64,000 nucleotides of DNA from Excoecaria cochinchinensis (lineage: Eukaryota; Streptophyta; Magnoliopsida; Malpighiales; Euphorbiaceae): assembly GCA_947683425.1 (NCBI GenBank), contig CANTUQ010000055.1, positions 4,948,001 to 5,012,000 of the forward strand, written 5' to 3'. Shown here one piece after another: positions 21,940-33,865 of this stretch. The position numbers and the translations under genes are program-made. How positions within the stretch are numbered: the first letter of the stretch is position 1; the number at the start of each line of letters is the position of its first letter. The notes below the pieces were generated by a model that saw nothing but the letters and a program-made list of their open reading frames with translations, was not told the origin of the DNA and did no database searches.

Positions 21940-24516
21940 TGTAACACCCCCGCCGCCGCCCCCGTTAGAAGGGCACCGGCGGGCGCGCTACACGACGCTC
22001 ACTCACGACGCGATGAAACATACAGCGGAAGCATACATGCGCTAAGCGGAAGCAATCACTAATCAAGACAATAAATAAAAAAAATGGGAAACATACTTCA
22101 TTACATAAATAATCAAAAATATGAGTTATATACAATATCCCAAAAGATTACAAATGTTAAGATCCTTACAAAATAATACATATACAAAAAGAAAATTACA
22201 GGAGGAGACAGAAATAAATAACTCGACTCCTATGTGTCCTGCCTGCAGATGCACGACTCGAGCACTCCAAAAAATCCTTCACGCTACCTGCACGGGATAA
22301 AAGCCCGTGCTAAGCGATAACGCTTAGTGGGGAGAAACAAACACAACAGAACACTATACAAGGAAACATGCACTAACATACATAAATTATTAAGCAACAG
22401 AGTACAGAGATATAAATAAATATAACCAGAATAATAAGAGAAAGCACTAAACCAATACGCTATCTATAGTCACACTATAATCTGAACACTTCACTAAACC
22501 AGTACCAGACAGTTCACACAAAAGGCTGAATTCAATGGTGGAGGATACGGGAACACGGCATGGGAGACCGAAGCCTCAAAACACTTTAATACCCGAAGGT
22601 AGCGCGGGAGACCGGAGTCTCAAAACATTTTATCACTACATGGAAGATGACCATCTCGGAGGTCGACCGCTTCGCCCAAATGGGGCGGACAGAACAGCTG
22701 TACACTAACCCTTCTTAAGCATGCTTAATTATCCTATACCTTGACACTTCAGGCTCGACAACACATTCATTTACACGACCTTACCCAATCAAAAGCAAGA
22801 TTCTAATGTTAAATAAATTCATAACTAAAACACTAATACAATGGCATCACGAGTCATAAACACAAACATATTTCATGCAATAGTAAGAAACCGTGCAAAG
22901 TGGGACAGAAGAGACACATTCAGAAAACAGGGCAAGCAGGAAGGGCCTCTGTCGCGCTCGCGACAGAGCACGGGGTACTTCCTCGCGAGGTCGCGCCAGG
23001 GGGCCTACTCGCGACGGAGTACTCGCGGCAGAAATTCACGGAACCGAGCTCTGTCGCGCTCGCGACAAGCGTCGCAATCGCGACAGTGACCAGTTCTCCC
23101 TCCTCGCGCGCACTCTCGGAAGCACGCCCGCGCGGAGTTTTCCGCTACCGAGCTCTCTGTCGCGCTCGCGGCAACGTCGCGATCGTGACAGAGGGCTCTT
23201 CAAGAACAAGGGGCTAAGTCTGCCTTCTATCGCGATCGCGGCACTTGTCGCGATCGCGACAGAACCCAGATTTGCCCAATTCTGCTCTTTTCCTACTCTT
23301 TTCACACACAACTGTTCATACATGCACACAACATGCTCAAAACACTTACCTCTCGCCTCCAGCACATCACCGCATCATTCTCAAGCCACATAAACACATT
23401 TACACAATAATCAAATATAATTTCAACATGAAATCACTCACAACCAAACTCAAATACACTAACGTGGCATGTTCAAATTCCGGAAACACATAACATCTTC
23501 ACTATAAATCACTATCACTTCACTATAAATCAATACTTGAATTAAACATGCATTCATAAAACACTCAAGATTTCAAATGACATGCCAACAACACATAGAG
23601 TCGATCCAAGGAGGAAATTAGGGGAAAAACACAAAATCCACAACATAGCTCCCAATCACTTGCATGCATTTAAACCCATTTCCAAAACCGACACTCAAGA
23701 ACACAGCTCCCATACCTGGAAAACGAAGCTTCAAACCGAGCTCCTCACGAATCCACTTTATCCTTCCCCTTACTCTTCCTTTTCTCTTCCGATTCTTGCA
23801 CAACCCAACCAAATACACTTAAATCAAACCCAAACACAAACAAAACCAGAAATCAAAGAACAAGAAACAACATAAGAAACCCCAAACCGAACTCAACCAC
23901 TTACCTTTAACACTCCCAGCTCAAACCTTCAGGATTCCCACTCAAAGCTCCAAGAAAGCACAAGAGAAAAGAGATGAGAGCAGCAAAAATGGAAAAGCAA
24001 GAGAGAGGGAACGGGAAAGAAGAAGAAAAGAGGAAGAAGTGAGCTAGCTTCCACGGGAAGCTAGGAAATTCTGCCCCTCCCTTTCCTCTCTCCTACTTTC
24101 CATTTAATGCTCACCAACCCCTTGCCACTTGTCTCAATCTTAGAGAATCAAGCCATCAATCTTAACAACACCACTTATGGCACCATACACTAAACACACC
24201 CAAGCCTATTTACACAAATATGTTCTATGCACCATAACTTAGCTTACACCATAACAATTTCAATAAATCCACTTTACATCCAAGGCACCATGCCCACAAA
24301 CCACACAAAAACAACCCTTAGACCACTAAAACGCTACAACCATACACTCCAAGCACACACTATTATTCCCTTCACTTCACTTAACACTTAATTGATTAAT
24401 TCCTTTAACACATACTTCCTTATTAACCAAAATTCCTCTTACTCAAATTACGAAAATACCCTTACTTTACCGACTTACCGCACAAATTCCGACCAGGCCC
24501 TATTTGGGTTGTTACA
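21940..24516 (-). repeat. TE-3 left LTR (3' LTR of the element)
   Basis: TGTAACACCCCC to GGGTTGTTACA, 2577 bp. Double hairpin 22327-22290, GAGACCGGAGTCTC-type hairpins near 22610, central palindrome TTAAGCATGCTTAA near 22712, hairpin cluster 22949-23262. No protein-coding content. Confidence 0.88.
22949..23262. repeat. CpG-rich hairpin cluster in TE-3 left LTR
   Basis: TCGCGA-type inverted repeats. It opens with a single unit CTGTCGCGCTCGCGACAG (22949-22966), where the right LTR has a double unit, and closes with a double unit (23227-23262), where the right LTR has a single one. Confidence 0.8.
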
Positions 24517-24553
24517 ATCACTCCCCCTTAAGAAATTTCGTCCTCGAAATTTC
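24517..24553 (-). promoter_or_regulatory. Polypurine tract and pre-LTR hairpin of TE-3
   Basis: Minus-strand reading: GAAATTTCG AGGA CGAAATTTC (24532-24553), then TTAAGGGGGAGTGAT before the LTR. The stem is identical to that of TE-1 although the two LTRs belong to different families. Confidence 0.75.
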
Positions 24554-24609
24554 CCCGCTAATCTCTTATATCCAACAACCCAAAACTCAAACCGAAACTT
24601 AACTGAAAA

Positions 24610-25807
24610 CTAATAACATAACTTACCAGAAGGTCCCGCTCGATCTGCTATATCCCCTACTTGCATCGCATAAACTCTTGGATGCGGGGGCACATCTTCG
24701 GTTGGCGACTTCTGCACTGTCTCTGACGGCGCTTGCGAAGGACGTCTACTGCCTCTTCCACTCTGATTCCCTCTCGCTCTATGACCACTGGCTCTACTCT
24801 CAGGTCTATCCTGAAGCTCTCTTCGATCCGGACAATTTGCCACCATGTGCTCTTGGCTTCCACATCTGAAGCACGCTCCAGAAATCCTTCTACACTCGCC
24901 CCAGTGGCGCTTATAACAATGCTCACACTCCGGGATAACACTTCCCTTGCTAGAGGGTGGCGCTACACTCCCAACTTCCGAACGTACCGGAACCGAACTC
25001 TTCCCACCTTCACCACTCGGAACATCCCCTCGACTTCTTGCCACTTCCTACCCCATCACCTGGTGCTTTCCTCTTGCTCTCGATCATCTGCTTGATCACC
25101 TCTGATTCCTCTAACTTCATCGCCGCTGCCACAAGCTGATAATACCCCACGGGTTGCAAAATTGACAATGCCGACAATGGACCTCTGAACACCTCCCGCA
25201 GTCCCTCTAGGAAATGCCGACTTCTAAACTCATCCGTCAACAAAGTCTCAGGTACATACTTACTCAACCGACTGAATTCCTTATCATACTCACTCACGGT
25301 CATACCTCGCTGCTTCAGACTGATAAACTCTCTCCACTTAGCCTCTTGATAAGCCTTCGTTACATACTTCTGCTCAAATTCTTGCTTAAAGAAATCCCAA
25401 GTCAACTCGGCTGGTCGTTGAGGATTGCGCATCACCAATTCCCACCAATCGTATGCTGACCCTTGAAGCAATGACACTGCACAAAGCACCCTCTGTTCTG
25501 CAGGACATCTAATCTCTTGTAAAATCCGACCTACTCTCTTAAGCCAAAACTCGGCCACATCCTATTGGTCCAAAGCAGTCCCATGAAAATCCTCGGCTCC
25601 TCTCTTTCTTAGCAACTCAGTCAGAGCCTTAGGAGCAGTCAGCCTCTCTACCAACAGAAGCAATCCTTGCACGAGGATCGGATTCTCTTGACCAAAACCC
25701 ATACGAGGAATCTCCTCTTGCTGACGCTGCCGAGCAGGCTGCTCACCTCTCACTACACTTGCACTACCAACCGTCTCACCCACATGCTCACTTGGATCAG
25801 ACTCCAT
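24610..25807 (-). pseudogene. gag: TE-3 gag, one stop and one frameshift
   Basis: It begins MESDPSEHVGE (ATG 25807-25805). The capsid part (25558-25010) has SAYDWWELV, TWDFFKQEFEQKYV and LSKYVPE. The nucleocapsid part (25044-24610) has CEHCYKRHWGEC and an intact CCHC knuckle CFRCGSQEHMVANC. A TAG at 25562-25564 and a frameshift near 25010-25044 break it. The frame ends AGPSGKLCY, stop 24610-24612, inside the same CTGGTAAGT context as TE-1. No protease follows. It is closely related to TE-1 gag. Confidence 0.87.
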
Positions 25808-25948
25808 CTAGACACTACACAAGACAAGACACATCTGCATTAGGCCACGACACAAAACCAACTAACATGTAAAGACTCAACACATAACAAACAGAGGCAT
25901 CCAGAACCGCCTAAACCCATAACCCACAGGTCCCTGGATCGAAACCAG

Positions 25949-25960
25949 GCTCTGATACCA
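25949..25960 (-). other. Primer binding site of TE-3 (tRNA-Met type)
   Basis: TGGTATCAGAGC on the minus strand, five bases from the right LTR start (25966). Confidence 0.88.
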
Positions 25961-25965
25961 CAACC

Positions 25966-28092
25966 TGTAACACCCCCGCTGCCGCCCCCGTTGGAAGGGC
26001 ACCGGCGGGCGCGCTACACGACGCTCATTCACGACGCGATAAAACATACAGCAGAAGCATACATGCGCTAAGCGGAAGCAATCACTAATCAAGACAATAA
26101 ATAAAAAAAATGGGAAACATACTTCATTACATAAATAATCAAAAATACGAGTTATATACAATATCCCAAAAGATTACAAATGTTAAAATCCTTACAAAAT
26201 AATACATATACAAAAAGAAAATTACAGGAGGAGACAGAAATAAATAACTCGACTCCTATGTGGCCTGCCTGCAGATGCACGACTCGAGCACTCCCAAAAA
26301 TCCTTCACGCTACCTGCACGGGATAAAAGCCCGTGCTAAGCGATAACGCTTAGTGGGGAGAAACAAACACAACAGAACACTATACAAGGAAACATGCACT
26401 AACATACATAAATTATTAAGCAACAAAGTACAGAGATATAAATAAATATAACCAGAATAATAAGAGAAAGCACTAAACCAATACGCTATCTATAGTCACA
26501 CTATAATCTGAACACTTCACTAAACCAGTACCAGACAGTTCACACAAAAGCCTGAATTCAATGGTGGAGGATACGGGAACACAGCACGGGAGACCGAAGC
26601 CTCAAAACACTTTAATAACCGAACGTAGTGCGGGAGACCGGAGTCTCAAAACATTTTATCACTACATGGAAGATGACCATCTCGGAGGTCGACCGCTTCG
26701 CCCAAACGGGGCGGACAGAACAGCTGTACACTAACCCTTCTTAAGCATGCTTAATTATCCTATACCTTGACACTTCAGGCTCGACAACACATTCATTTAC
26801 ACGACCTTACCCAATCAAAAGCAAGATTCTAATGTTAAATAAATTCATAACTAAAACACTAATACAATGGCATCACGAGTCATAAACACAAACATATTTC
26901 ATGCAATAGTGAGAAACCGTGCAAAGTGGGACAGAAGAGACACATTCAGAAAACAGGGCAAGCAGGAAGGGCCTCTGTCGCGATCGCGATAAGTGTCGTG
27001 CTCGCGATAGAGCACGGGGTACTTCCTCGCGAGGTCGCGCCAGGGGGCCTACTCGCGACGGAGTACTCGCGGCAGAAATTCACGGAACCGAGCTCTGTCG
27101 CGCTCGCGACAAGCGTCGCGATCGCGACAGTGACCAGTTCTCCCTCCTCGCGCGTACGCTCGGCAGCACGCCCGCGCGGAGGTTTCTGCTACCGAGCTCT
27201 CTGTCGCGCTCGCGGCAACATCGCGATCGCGACAGAGGGCTCTTCAAGAACAAGGGGCCAAGTCCGCCTTCTGTCGTGATCGCGACAGAACCCAGATTCG
27301 CCCAATTCTGCTCTTTTCCTACTCTTTTCACACACAACTCTTCATACATGCACACAACATGCTCAAAACACTTACCTCTCGCCTCCAGCACATCACCGCA
27401 TCATTCTCAAGCCACATAATCACATTTACACAATAATCAAATATAATTTCAACATGAAATCACTCACAACCAAACTCAAATACACTAACGTGGCATGTTC
27501 AAATTCCGGAAACACATAAGATCTTCACTATAAATCACTATCACTTCACATTAAATCACTATCACTTCACTATAAATCACTACTTGAATTAAACATGCAT
27601 TCATAAAACACTCAAGATTTCAAATGACATGCAAACACCACATAGAGTCGATCCAAGGAGGAAATTAGGGGAAAAACACAAAATCCACAACATAGCTCCC
27701 AATCACTTGCATGCATTTAAACCCATTTCCAAAACTGACACTCAAGAACACAGCTCCCATACCTGGAAAACGAAGCTTCAAACCGAGCTCCTCACGAATC
27801 CACTTTATCCTTGCCCTTACTCTTCCTTCTCTCTTCCGATTCTTGCACAACCCAACCAAATGCACTTAAATCAAACCCAAACACAAACAAAACCAGAAAT
27901 CAAAGATCAAGAAACAACATAAGAAACCCCAAACCGAACTCAACCACTTACCTTTAACACTCCCAGCTCAAACCTTCAGGATTCCCACTCAAAGCTCCAA
28001 GAAAGCACAAGAGAAAAGAGATGAGAGCAGCAAAAATGGAAAAGCAAGAGAGAGGGAACGGGAAAGAAGAAGAAAAGAGGAAGAAGTGAGCT
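25966..28092 (-). repeat. TE-3 right LTR (5' LTR), truncated
   Basis: It is homologous to 21940-24045 with few substitutions, including the double hairpin near 26353-26317 and the hairpin cluster 26974-27288. The last ~470 bp present in the left LTR (24046-24516), which hold the element's 5' LTR tip, are missing and replaced by LTR-d. Confidence 0.83.
26974..27288. repeat. CpG-rich hairpin cluster in TE-3 right LTR
   Basis: It opens with a double palindrome unit (CTGTCGCGATCGCGAT, linker, GTGCTCGCGATAG) and closes with a single CTGTCGTGATCGCGACAG (27271-27288). Both differ in unit number from the left LTR. Confidence 0.8.
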
Positions 28093-28736
28093 CTGCTCCC
28101 GCTAGCGATTTCTTTCCCTTTTTCCGGTCTAGGAGCCTCCTCTGAACCACAAACCCACAATAGCCAAGATCAATTCTAAAGTAATCCACATATAAACATA
28201 TATATAACCTAAACCTAGAGAAGAGGAAGAAGAAGAAATCAAGACATCCATAACCCCTACTCACCTTTGAGCTTCAAAAAAATCACAAACCCAACAACCC
28301 AAGCTACTCAAGGAAATGAGAGGGAGCAAGATCGGCCAAGAAAAAGAAGGAACAAAGAAAAAAGAAGAAGTGAAGGGAATAACGTGAAGGAGGGAAGAAG
28401 AACGAGAAACAAGGAAAAATGGCTGCATTTTCTCTCTCTCTCTCTCACCAAACCTATTAAATGCTAACCCATCCACTATGCCACATGTCACTCTCCCCAT
28501 AAGACAAATGTCCCATAATACACCCTACTCCCATACATTACTATGCACACTAAGCTATCCCTTGCTCACACCTTATTCCCATACCTTAAATCATATACTA
28601 ACCTATCTCCTCTTCTCCAACTAATACACATAAATTAAATAAATAATCCAATTTAACACATACATGCAACACATAAAAATACACACATACAGACACGGAC
28701 AGGCTCAAACTACTGGGGTGTTTTTGGGGTGTTACA
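28093..28736 (-). repeat. LTR-d, foreign LTR 5' portion fused to TE-3
   Basis: It starts at CTGCTCCCGC with no similarity to the TE-3 left LTR and ends GGGGTGTTACA (LTR 5' tip TGTAACACCCC). It repeats the purine-rich AAGAAGAAGAA region typical of these LTRs, so the junction joins two different LTRs rather than extending one. Confidence 0.65.
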
Positions 28737-30970
28737 CAAACAATATGCCATATATTCGATAATCCATGCTTTGCAATAACACTGATCAATACCCACTGTC
28801 AGCGGAAAGCTTCGATAACATAGCCAACTTATCATAAAGTGTAGCATTGATATCACTCAATATGGCATAGACAACACTAGCATTATTCAATATTAGCACT
28901 ATAATGTTACATGTAAACACAATATTATCAACAAGCATACACAATCATTCTCTTTGTAGATAGCCTAAATCGTACAGAAGTGGATACGGGTACAATAGAT
29001 ATTAAACACTAGAGACCGAAGTCTCAAACACTAGATCACTGGATACTCGTCGATATCAATCACTAGACACCCGTTGGTGCCACACGAGCAGCTGCAAATC
29101 ACTAGCCCTTCAGAAGCATGCTTATTTATCCACGACTCGGTTATAGGCTTAATCATTAACTCACATAGTTGTGTTCATTTATAATATTATTAACACACAT
29201 AATGATATATATTCGCATAGTAAGATTCATTCGCATGGTAATGTATTCATGTAGTTTCTTAAAGCAACATCATGGTAGAATTATCGCATTGAGTAAATTT
29301 ACATCCTTGAATAAGTCATCACATTAAGCACATTCGCATCATTTCATGCCTTGCACACACCTATGGCTTGAAAACCATACTCACATTTCGTTATGCATTT
29401 AATTCCTTTATTAAAATACTATGCCATAGCATCATTTATATAGAGTTGTAATTGACAAACATTCATATACTCGTTTTATAATGTTAAACATAAGTTGGAC
29501 AAGTGATAAGAACTTCCAGTGAAGTTCGGGTTCGATTCGGGAAGGAAAAAGTACCATTTGGGTTGAAAGTTAAAGCCGCACGGTAGTAAGACATTCATTA
29601 CTACCATACGGGAAACTAAAAATGGGTCTATAAGGGGCAGAATGCTTTTACACGATGGTGAGAAATTCCTTACCGCTGTGTAGACCTATTCTGCCTCAAA
29701 GCACGAGGCAGATTCTAGACAGACTTTAGGTCCAAAATTGTACTGCATTATTCACATAGCAACACACATTTTCATGAAACACTTCCTTCTATACAATTAT
29801 TCCCCTATGTCTTATATTTAAAATGGAACAAGTTTCAGGTCATTTTGACTTCTAAATCAATAGATATGAATTAAAAAATATAGATTGTGCCAATGAACCC
29901 CCCAAGGTAGAGACACGTCTATTTTTGCAATTTTTAAGGGCCCTCGGGCCAGAATTCATTTATGATCATTTCTGGGACTTTTATAGATATGGAAATCAGG
30001 GTTCTAATGGAGCAACAATCAGTTGATGTGGAGTTCTCAAACTCCAATTATTACCAAATTATCACATGGAGGTCTGATACAATCTTTGCAGAGTTTTCCC
30101 TACAACTAGGGTTCATACTTGATCACATACTATACTCATGGAAATTCAAATAAAACTTCAATAAACATCCATTTTTCATTTCAAATGTATCAAATATCAA
30201 TTAACACATACAAACACATACAATTTCTCCCAACTACAAAAAGACATTAAACATGCATCAATTCAAATACAATCCCAAACCTCTTGAAGCACTCCTTCAA
30301 TCTCTCAGCTCAAATAGCCTTCTCTTTACCCTTTGCCTTTCTACTAGATTTCCCTAGCTTATAAACAACATATACACACATACAATACTCAATTAGAACT
30401 ATACTCATGACTTGAAATTCCAAATTAGAAGAAGAAGAAGAAGAAGAGACTGAACTTAAGCTTACCCTTACTCTATTGAGAACTCTATACAACTCAAAAA
30501 TCCCTTGGACAAACAACACTATCCCGATTAACTAGGATGGAAGATAAAGAGAAGAAAAATTGAAAAATAAAGAGAAAAGAGCAATTTTTGAGAAAGAGAA
30601 AGAGCAGAACTAAATGAAGAACAATAGAAAGAATTTTCCACTAACTCTCTCTCCAAAATCCATTTAAATGCATGCAAATGCAAGGTGTCAACCATGCTCT
30701 ACCCCAAAGATAGGTGGCAACTCTAAATTAAGACACTTGGATACCCACTAACTTCCATGAACATAATTAATCTCCACTTAACTTACTTATTCTTCCACTT
30801 ACACTAATCACACACAATTACTCTTGGCCACTACAATACTTTTATTTTATGCATTTAGGTCCTTAACTTCTCATTTTCAATTTGATCCAAATCTATAAAC
30901 CCTAATTTTACACTCACTCAATTACACTAATCACACTCAATACTACTAGGGTGATTTTCAAGATGTTATA
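28737..30970 (-). repeat. LTR-e, partial LTR
   Basis: A minus-strand LTR ending AAGATGTTATA (5' tip with one changed base against TGTAACA) and truncated at its 3' side by LTR-d. It has the central palindrome GAAGCATGCTT near 29113, a GAGACCGAAGTCTC hairpin near 29004 and a diverged hairpin cluster at 29582-29711. No supported coding frame. Confidence 0.65.
29582..29711. repeat. Diverged hairpin cluster of LTR-e
   Basis: Pairs visible: GGTAGTAA (29582) with TTACTACC (29598); GGTCTA (29625) with TAGACC (29680); GGCAGAAT (29636) with ATTCTGCC (29687); CTGCCTC (29690) with GAGGCAG (29704). The second and third pairs interleave. It sits where other LTRs have the TCGCGA or CACGAGTCGTGA clusters but shares no sequence with them. 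Confidence 0.6.
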
Positions 30971-31493
30971 ATTTAGGCAACCATTTCTTTGTATAGCTCT
31001 CTAAATGACTCTTTCCTACCCTTATTTTTCAATCGCTTGCTAGCCCGTTGAGCCTTTATTTTGGTATGCTAAATGTGTACCGATTTTATTGTTCCACGTG
31101 TTAAAACTACCCTTCGCCTAAAATGATTTTGGCTTTCCCTTAGAAAAATGGTCGCTCTAGTAAGGATAGATGTACATTATGACATTTTTTTGGGGTATCA
31201 AAAATTTCCCTGATAAGGATGGGTTTACACTTCAGGAAAATAGTTTCAATCATTAATAATTTTTTAGGCTATCAAAAATCGCCCTGATAAGGATGGGTTT
31301 ACACTTCGGGAAAAGAGTTTCAATCATTGACAATTCTTTAGGCTATCAAAAATTGCTCTAATAAGGATGGGTTTACACTTTGGGAAGAGGGTTTAATCAC
31401 TAACAAACTCTTTGTGTAATTAGAGACATAAGCTTGAGGAAAAAAAAAAGAAAAGAGAAAAAGAAAAAATAGAAGAAGTAGAGATCAAGATAG
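30971..31493 (+). repeat. Athila-like LTR remnant, first part
   Basis: LTR sequence upstream of S2. It contains a 74-bp tandem repeat (31196-31417) and then a purine-rich AAAAAGAAAAG run. The last five bases GATAG (31489-31493) are the S2 TSD. Confidence 0.6.
31196..31417 (+). repeat. Three 74-bp tandem repeats
   Basis: Units begin TATCAAAAAT at 31196, 31270 and 31344, each with GATAAGGATGGGTTTACACTT or a close variant. A more decayed partial copy lies just upstream (about 31145-31195). Confidence 0.85.
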
Positions 31494-32901
31494 TGTTAGT
31501 GGTTATGCCCTAGGCCAAACATTTGGACCTTGATGTAATCATTACATTTTCATTTATATAATGGTTTTCTTCACATTGATATTATTGGCATGTTACATTA
31601 TTGTAATGTTTATGAATAACAATGTTATTCATGTTGTCCCTAGTCATTTATCAATAAAGGGCATAAAGATAAATTAAGACTAGTATAGATTTGCATTGAT
31701 AATCATGGGATGATTATATATGATGATATGAATCAAATCTATACGTACTTGTTAGAGAACAAAGTACTGGATAGACCCACTATAAGATCACTTCATGGGA
31801 TAATGTCATAAGTGTTCTTATAATAGATATGTTATTGAATCCTTTGACCTGAGGTTATCATAGTTTCCTACATAAGGATCATTATGTTTTGACATAATCA
31901 AACGTTATCTTTAATCGGATAATTATAAAGTTTATGATTGGACATAATGAGAATTATGCGGAGGAAAGTGAATAATCAAGATGGAATTTGTCCCTCTCTA
32001 ATGAGAGAGATATCTATTGGGCCCCTCGATAAGTAGGACTGTAAAATGCATGGCCGTGCTCGAATGAATTGATAGTGTCATCAATGTCATTTGAATTTAT
32101 CAGTCTGCTTAGTGATCGAGAAATTATATGTTTGAACAATTTAAGTTTGACATGGACCATGACTTATGTTCGAACAAGATATCGGGTGACAAAAGGATAA
32201 TAACATGTTCTATTGTCAGGTTAAAATCGGACTAACGATATTTATATTATTTGGGTAGTCATAATGTCTTGCTAGAGACCAATTATAACTTGTGGGCTTT
32301 TATGGGATTAGGCCCACTGCCAACATAATATAAACCTATTGGGTCACACACCAAGACCAAAATAAACAATATGGATTTTATTGGGCTATTGGGCTATTAT
32401 CTCTTGTTATTAACTCTTATCAAAAGTCAATTTCCGTTTTTCAAAAGGAATGAGAGTTTTAAGGTGCTTAAAAACATTGGATACCAACATTGGATACCAA
32501 CATAGGATACCAACATTGGATACCCTAGCTAGCATAACTTATTATTGAGAATAAGAAAGATTTACACTAGCTAATTTTCTTGAGAGAAAATACAGCTACC
32601 ATTGTTCTTCTTTGAGAAAGAAGAAAATCAAAAAAAAAAAAATCCATTCGTATCTAAAGGGAGCTAGCACTCCTGCAACTTTGGTTCATTTTGATCGTGC
32701 GTGTGGATACCAGTAGAGGACGTTCGTGTTAAAGGCAACGTCTTCAGTTCGATTTAAAAGTGTTTAATTCAGCTTCCCAGACAGAAAAGGTTAGTAAATC
32801 TTATCACTTCCATTTGAATCAATCGAAATACATGGATCCTGTTTTTCGGGTTTTATTTTTCCGCTGCGTTTAATTTGCATTATTCTGCTTAAAACCCAAT
32901 A
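31494..32901 (+). mobile_element. S2: solo LTR, 1408 bp, TSD GATAG
   Basis: It begins TGTTAGTGG and ends AAACCCAATA, flanked by exact GATAG copies (31489-31493, 32902-32906). It has no internal region and no coding frame. It is unlike the chromovirus LTRs here, and its size and composition would suit a Ty1/copia LTR, but without a primer site or pol the superfamily is open. It carries four 13-bp repeats at 32473-32524. Strand follows the TG start and is tentative. Confidence 0.78.
32473..32524 (+). repeat. Four 13-bp tandem repeats (AACATTGGATACC)
   Basis: Starts at 32473, 32486, 32499 and 32512. The third has one base change (ATAGG for TTGG context). They lie inside S2. Confidence 0.85.
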
Positions 32902-33750
32902 GATAGTACCCCTTGATGAGTTTCAATGGTTATCCTTTTAACCTAATTGTTATTCTGAGCTTGATGAGATAAAGTATTACCAAGTCAAAATTCAAGAATA
33001 CCTTGATTGTATGCAATTGGGCTGAGAATTGTGCTCTCATCCGTCGAGTGAACATTGCGGCCATTTTTCTCTAGCAATTTGATCCTTTCTTGGTGACCAT
33101 TTATCTAAGCTTAATGTTACAACCGAAGTAAGACCTCTTGATTCTTGGTTCAGTCTTATCTAATTAGTAGAGATGACCTTCTAATAAGGTTTGGTACGTA
33201 GGAAGAGGCATATGGTGTTTCTTGAGCTTCAAGCGGGAAGCCACAAGTGCATTTATGCATTTGAGTTGAGTCTCATTTCCAATATTGCATCTAGAATTTG
33301 CTTTCAAATGGTGGAAAATTCAGAATGGGATGTCATGCAATTAGAGTAGCTTGCTCTGGAATGGGACGCTTAGGTTAAGAGGGTTATCCCGAATTCATTC
33401 GTATATATTTTTCTGATTAATTTAATTTACATTTAGGTATGCGGTGGATGAGTGAATCCGAGCAACGTTTCTTTTATATTGATATCTTTACTTGTTAATT
33501 TTCCTTAGATTAATTCTTTCCGTAAAACTTCTGTCAGTTTCATTTATCAAGCTTTACTTGCAAATTTTAAGCTGTTTAATTCCTAATTTAATTAATAGAT
33601 AACTCATACACATAACAAATTGGGAATTCTTTAGCATTCATTTAATTATCTTAGCTTGCACACACAATCCCTTAGGTACGATAACTCGGGGTCCTAATTA
33701 TGCCCCACTTTATTACTTGCCGATTCAATACACTCGCTGAAATCGCAACA
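32902..33750 (+). repeat. Athila-like LTR remnant, second part
   Basis: It continues the LTR after S2 and ends GAAATCGCAACA just before the primer site. It contains AT-rich sequence only; no frame is supported. Confidence 0.65.
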
Positions 33751-33756
33751 AGTTTT

Positions 33757-33774
33757 TGGTGCCGTTGCCAGGGA
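33757..33774 (+). other. Primer binding site of the Athila-like element (tRNA-Asp type)
   Basis: TGGTGCCGTTGCCAGGGA resembles the TGGCGCCGTTGCCGGGGA site known from Athila elements, with two transitions expected from C-to-T or G-to-A decay. Confidence 0.75.
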
Positions 33775-33865
33775 TTGGCGTTGTTTGTGAGTTTTGATTG
33801 TTATTTGTATGTGTTTTCTTTTTCTTGTTTTATTTTTGCTTATTCTTTTCAGGTAATCTTGGTGC

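Larger units (their letters stand above)
21940..28092 (-). mobile_element. TE-3: gag-only chromovirus-type LTR retrotransposon with a broken right LTR
   Basis: Left LTR 21940-24516, internal 24517-25965, right LTR from 25966. The layout matches TE-1: primer site, gag with Cys/His cluster and CCHC knuckle, stop at GTAAGT, pre-LTR hairpin, polypurine tract, no pol. The right LTR matches the left only up to GAGCT at 28092 and then changes to a different sequence. The flanks TTTTC and CAAAC do not match as a TSD, which fits a rearrangement after insertion. Confidence 0.85.

Noticed and set aside
19985..30970. LTR-c and LTR-e as two halves of one LTR split by TE-3.
   Set aside because: Both contain the central palindrome region in different versions, and the TE-3 flanks are not a matching TSD, so they are different LTRs.
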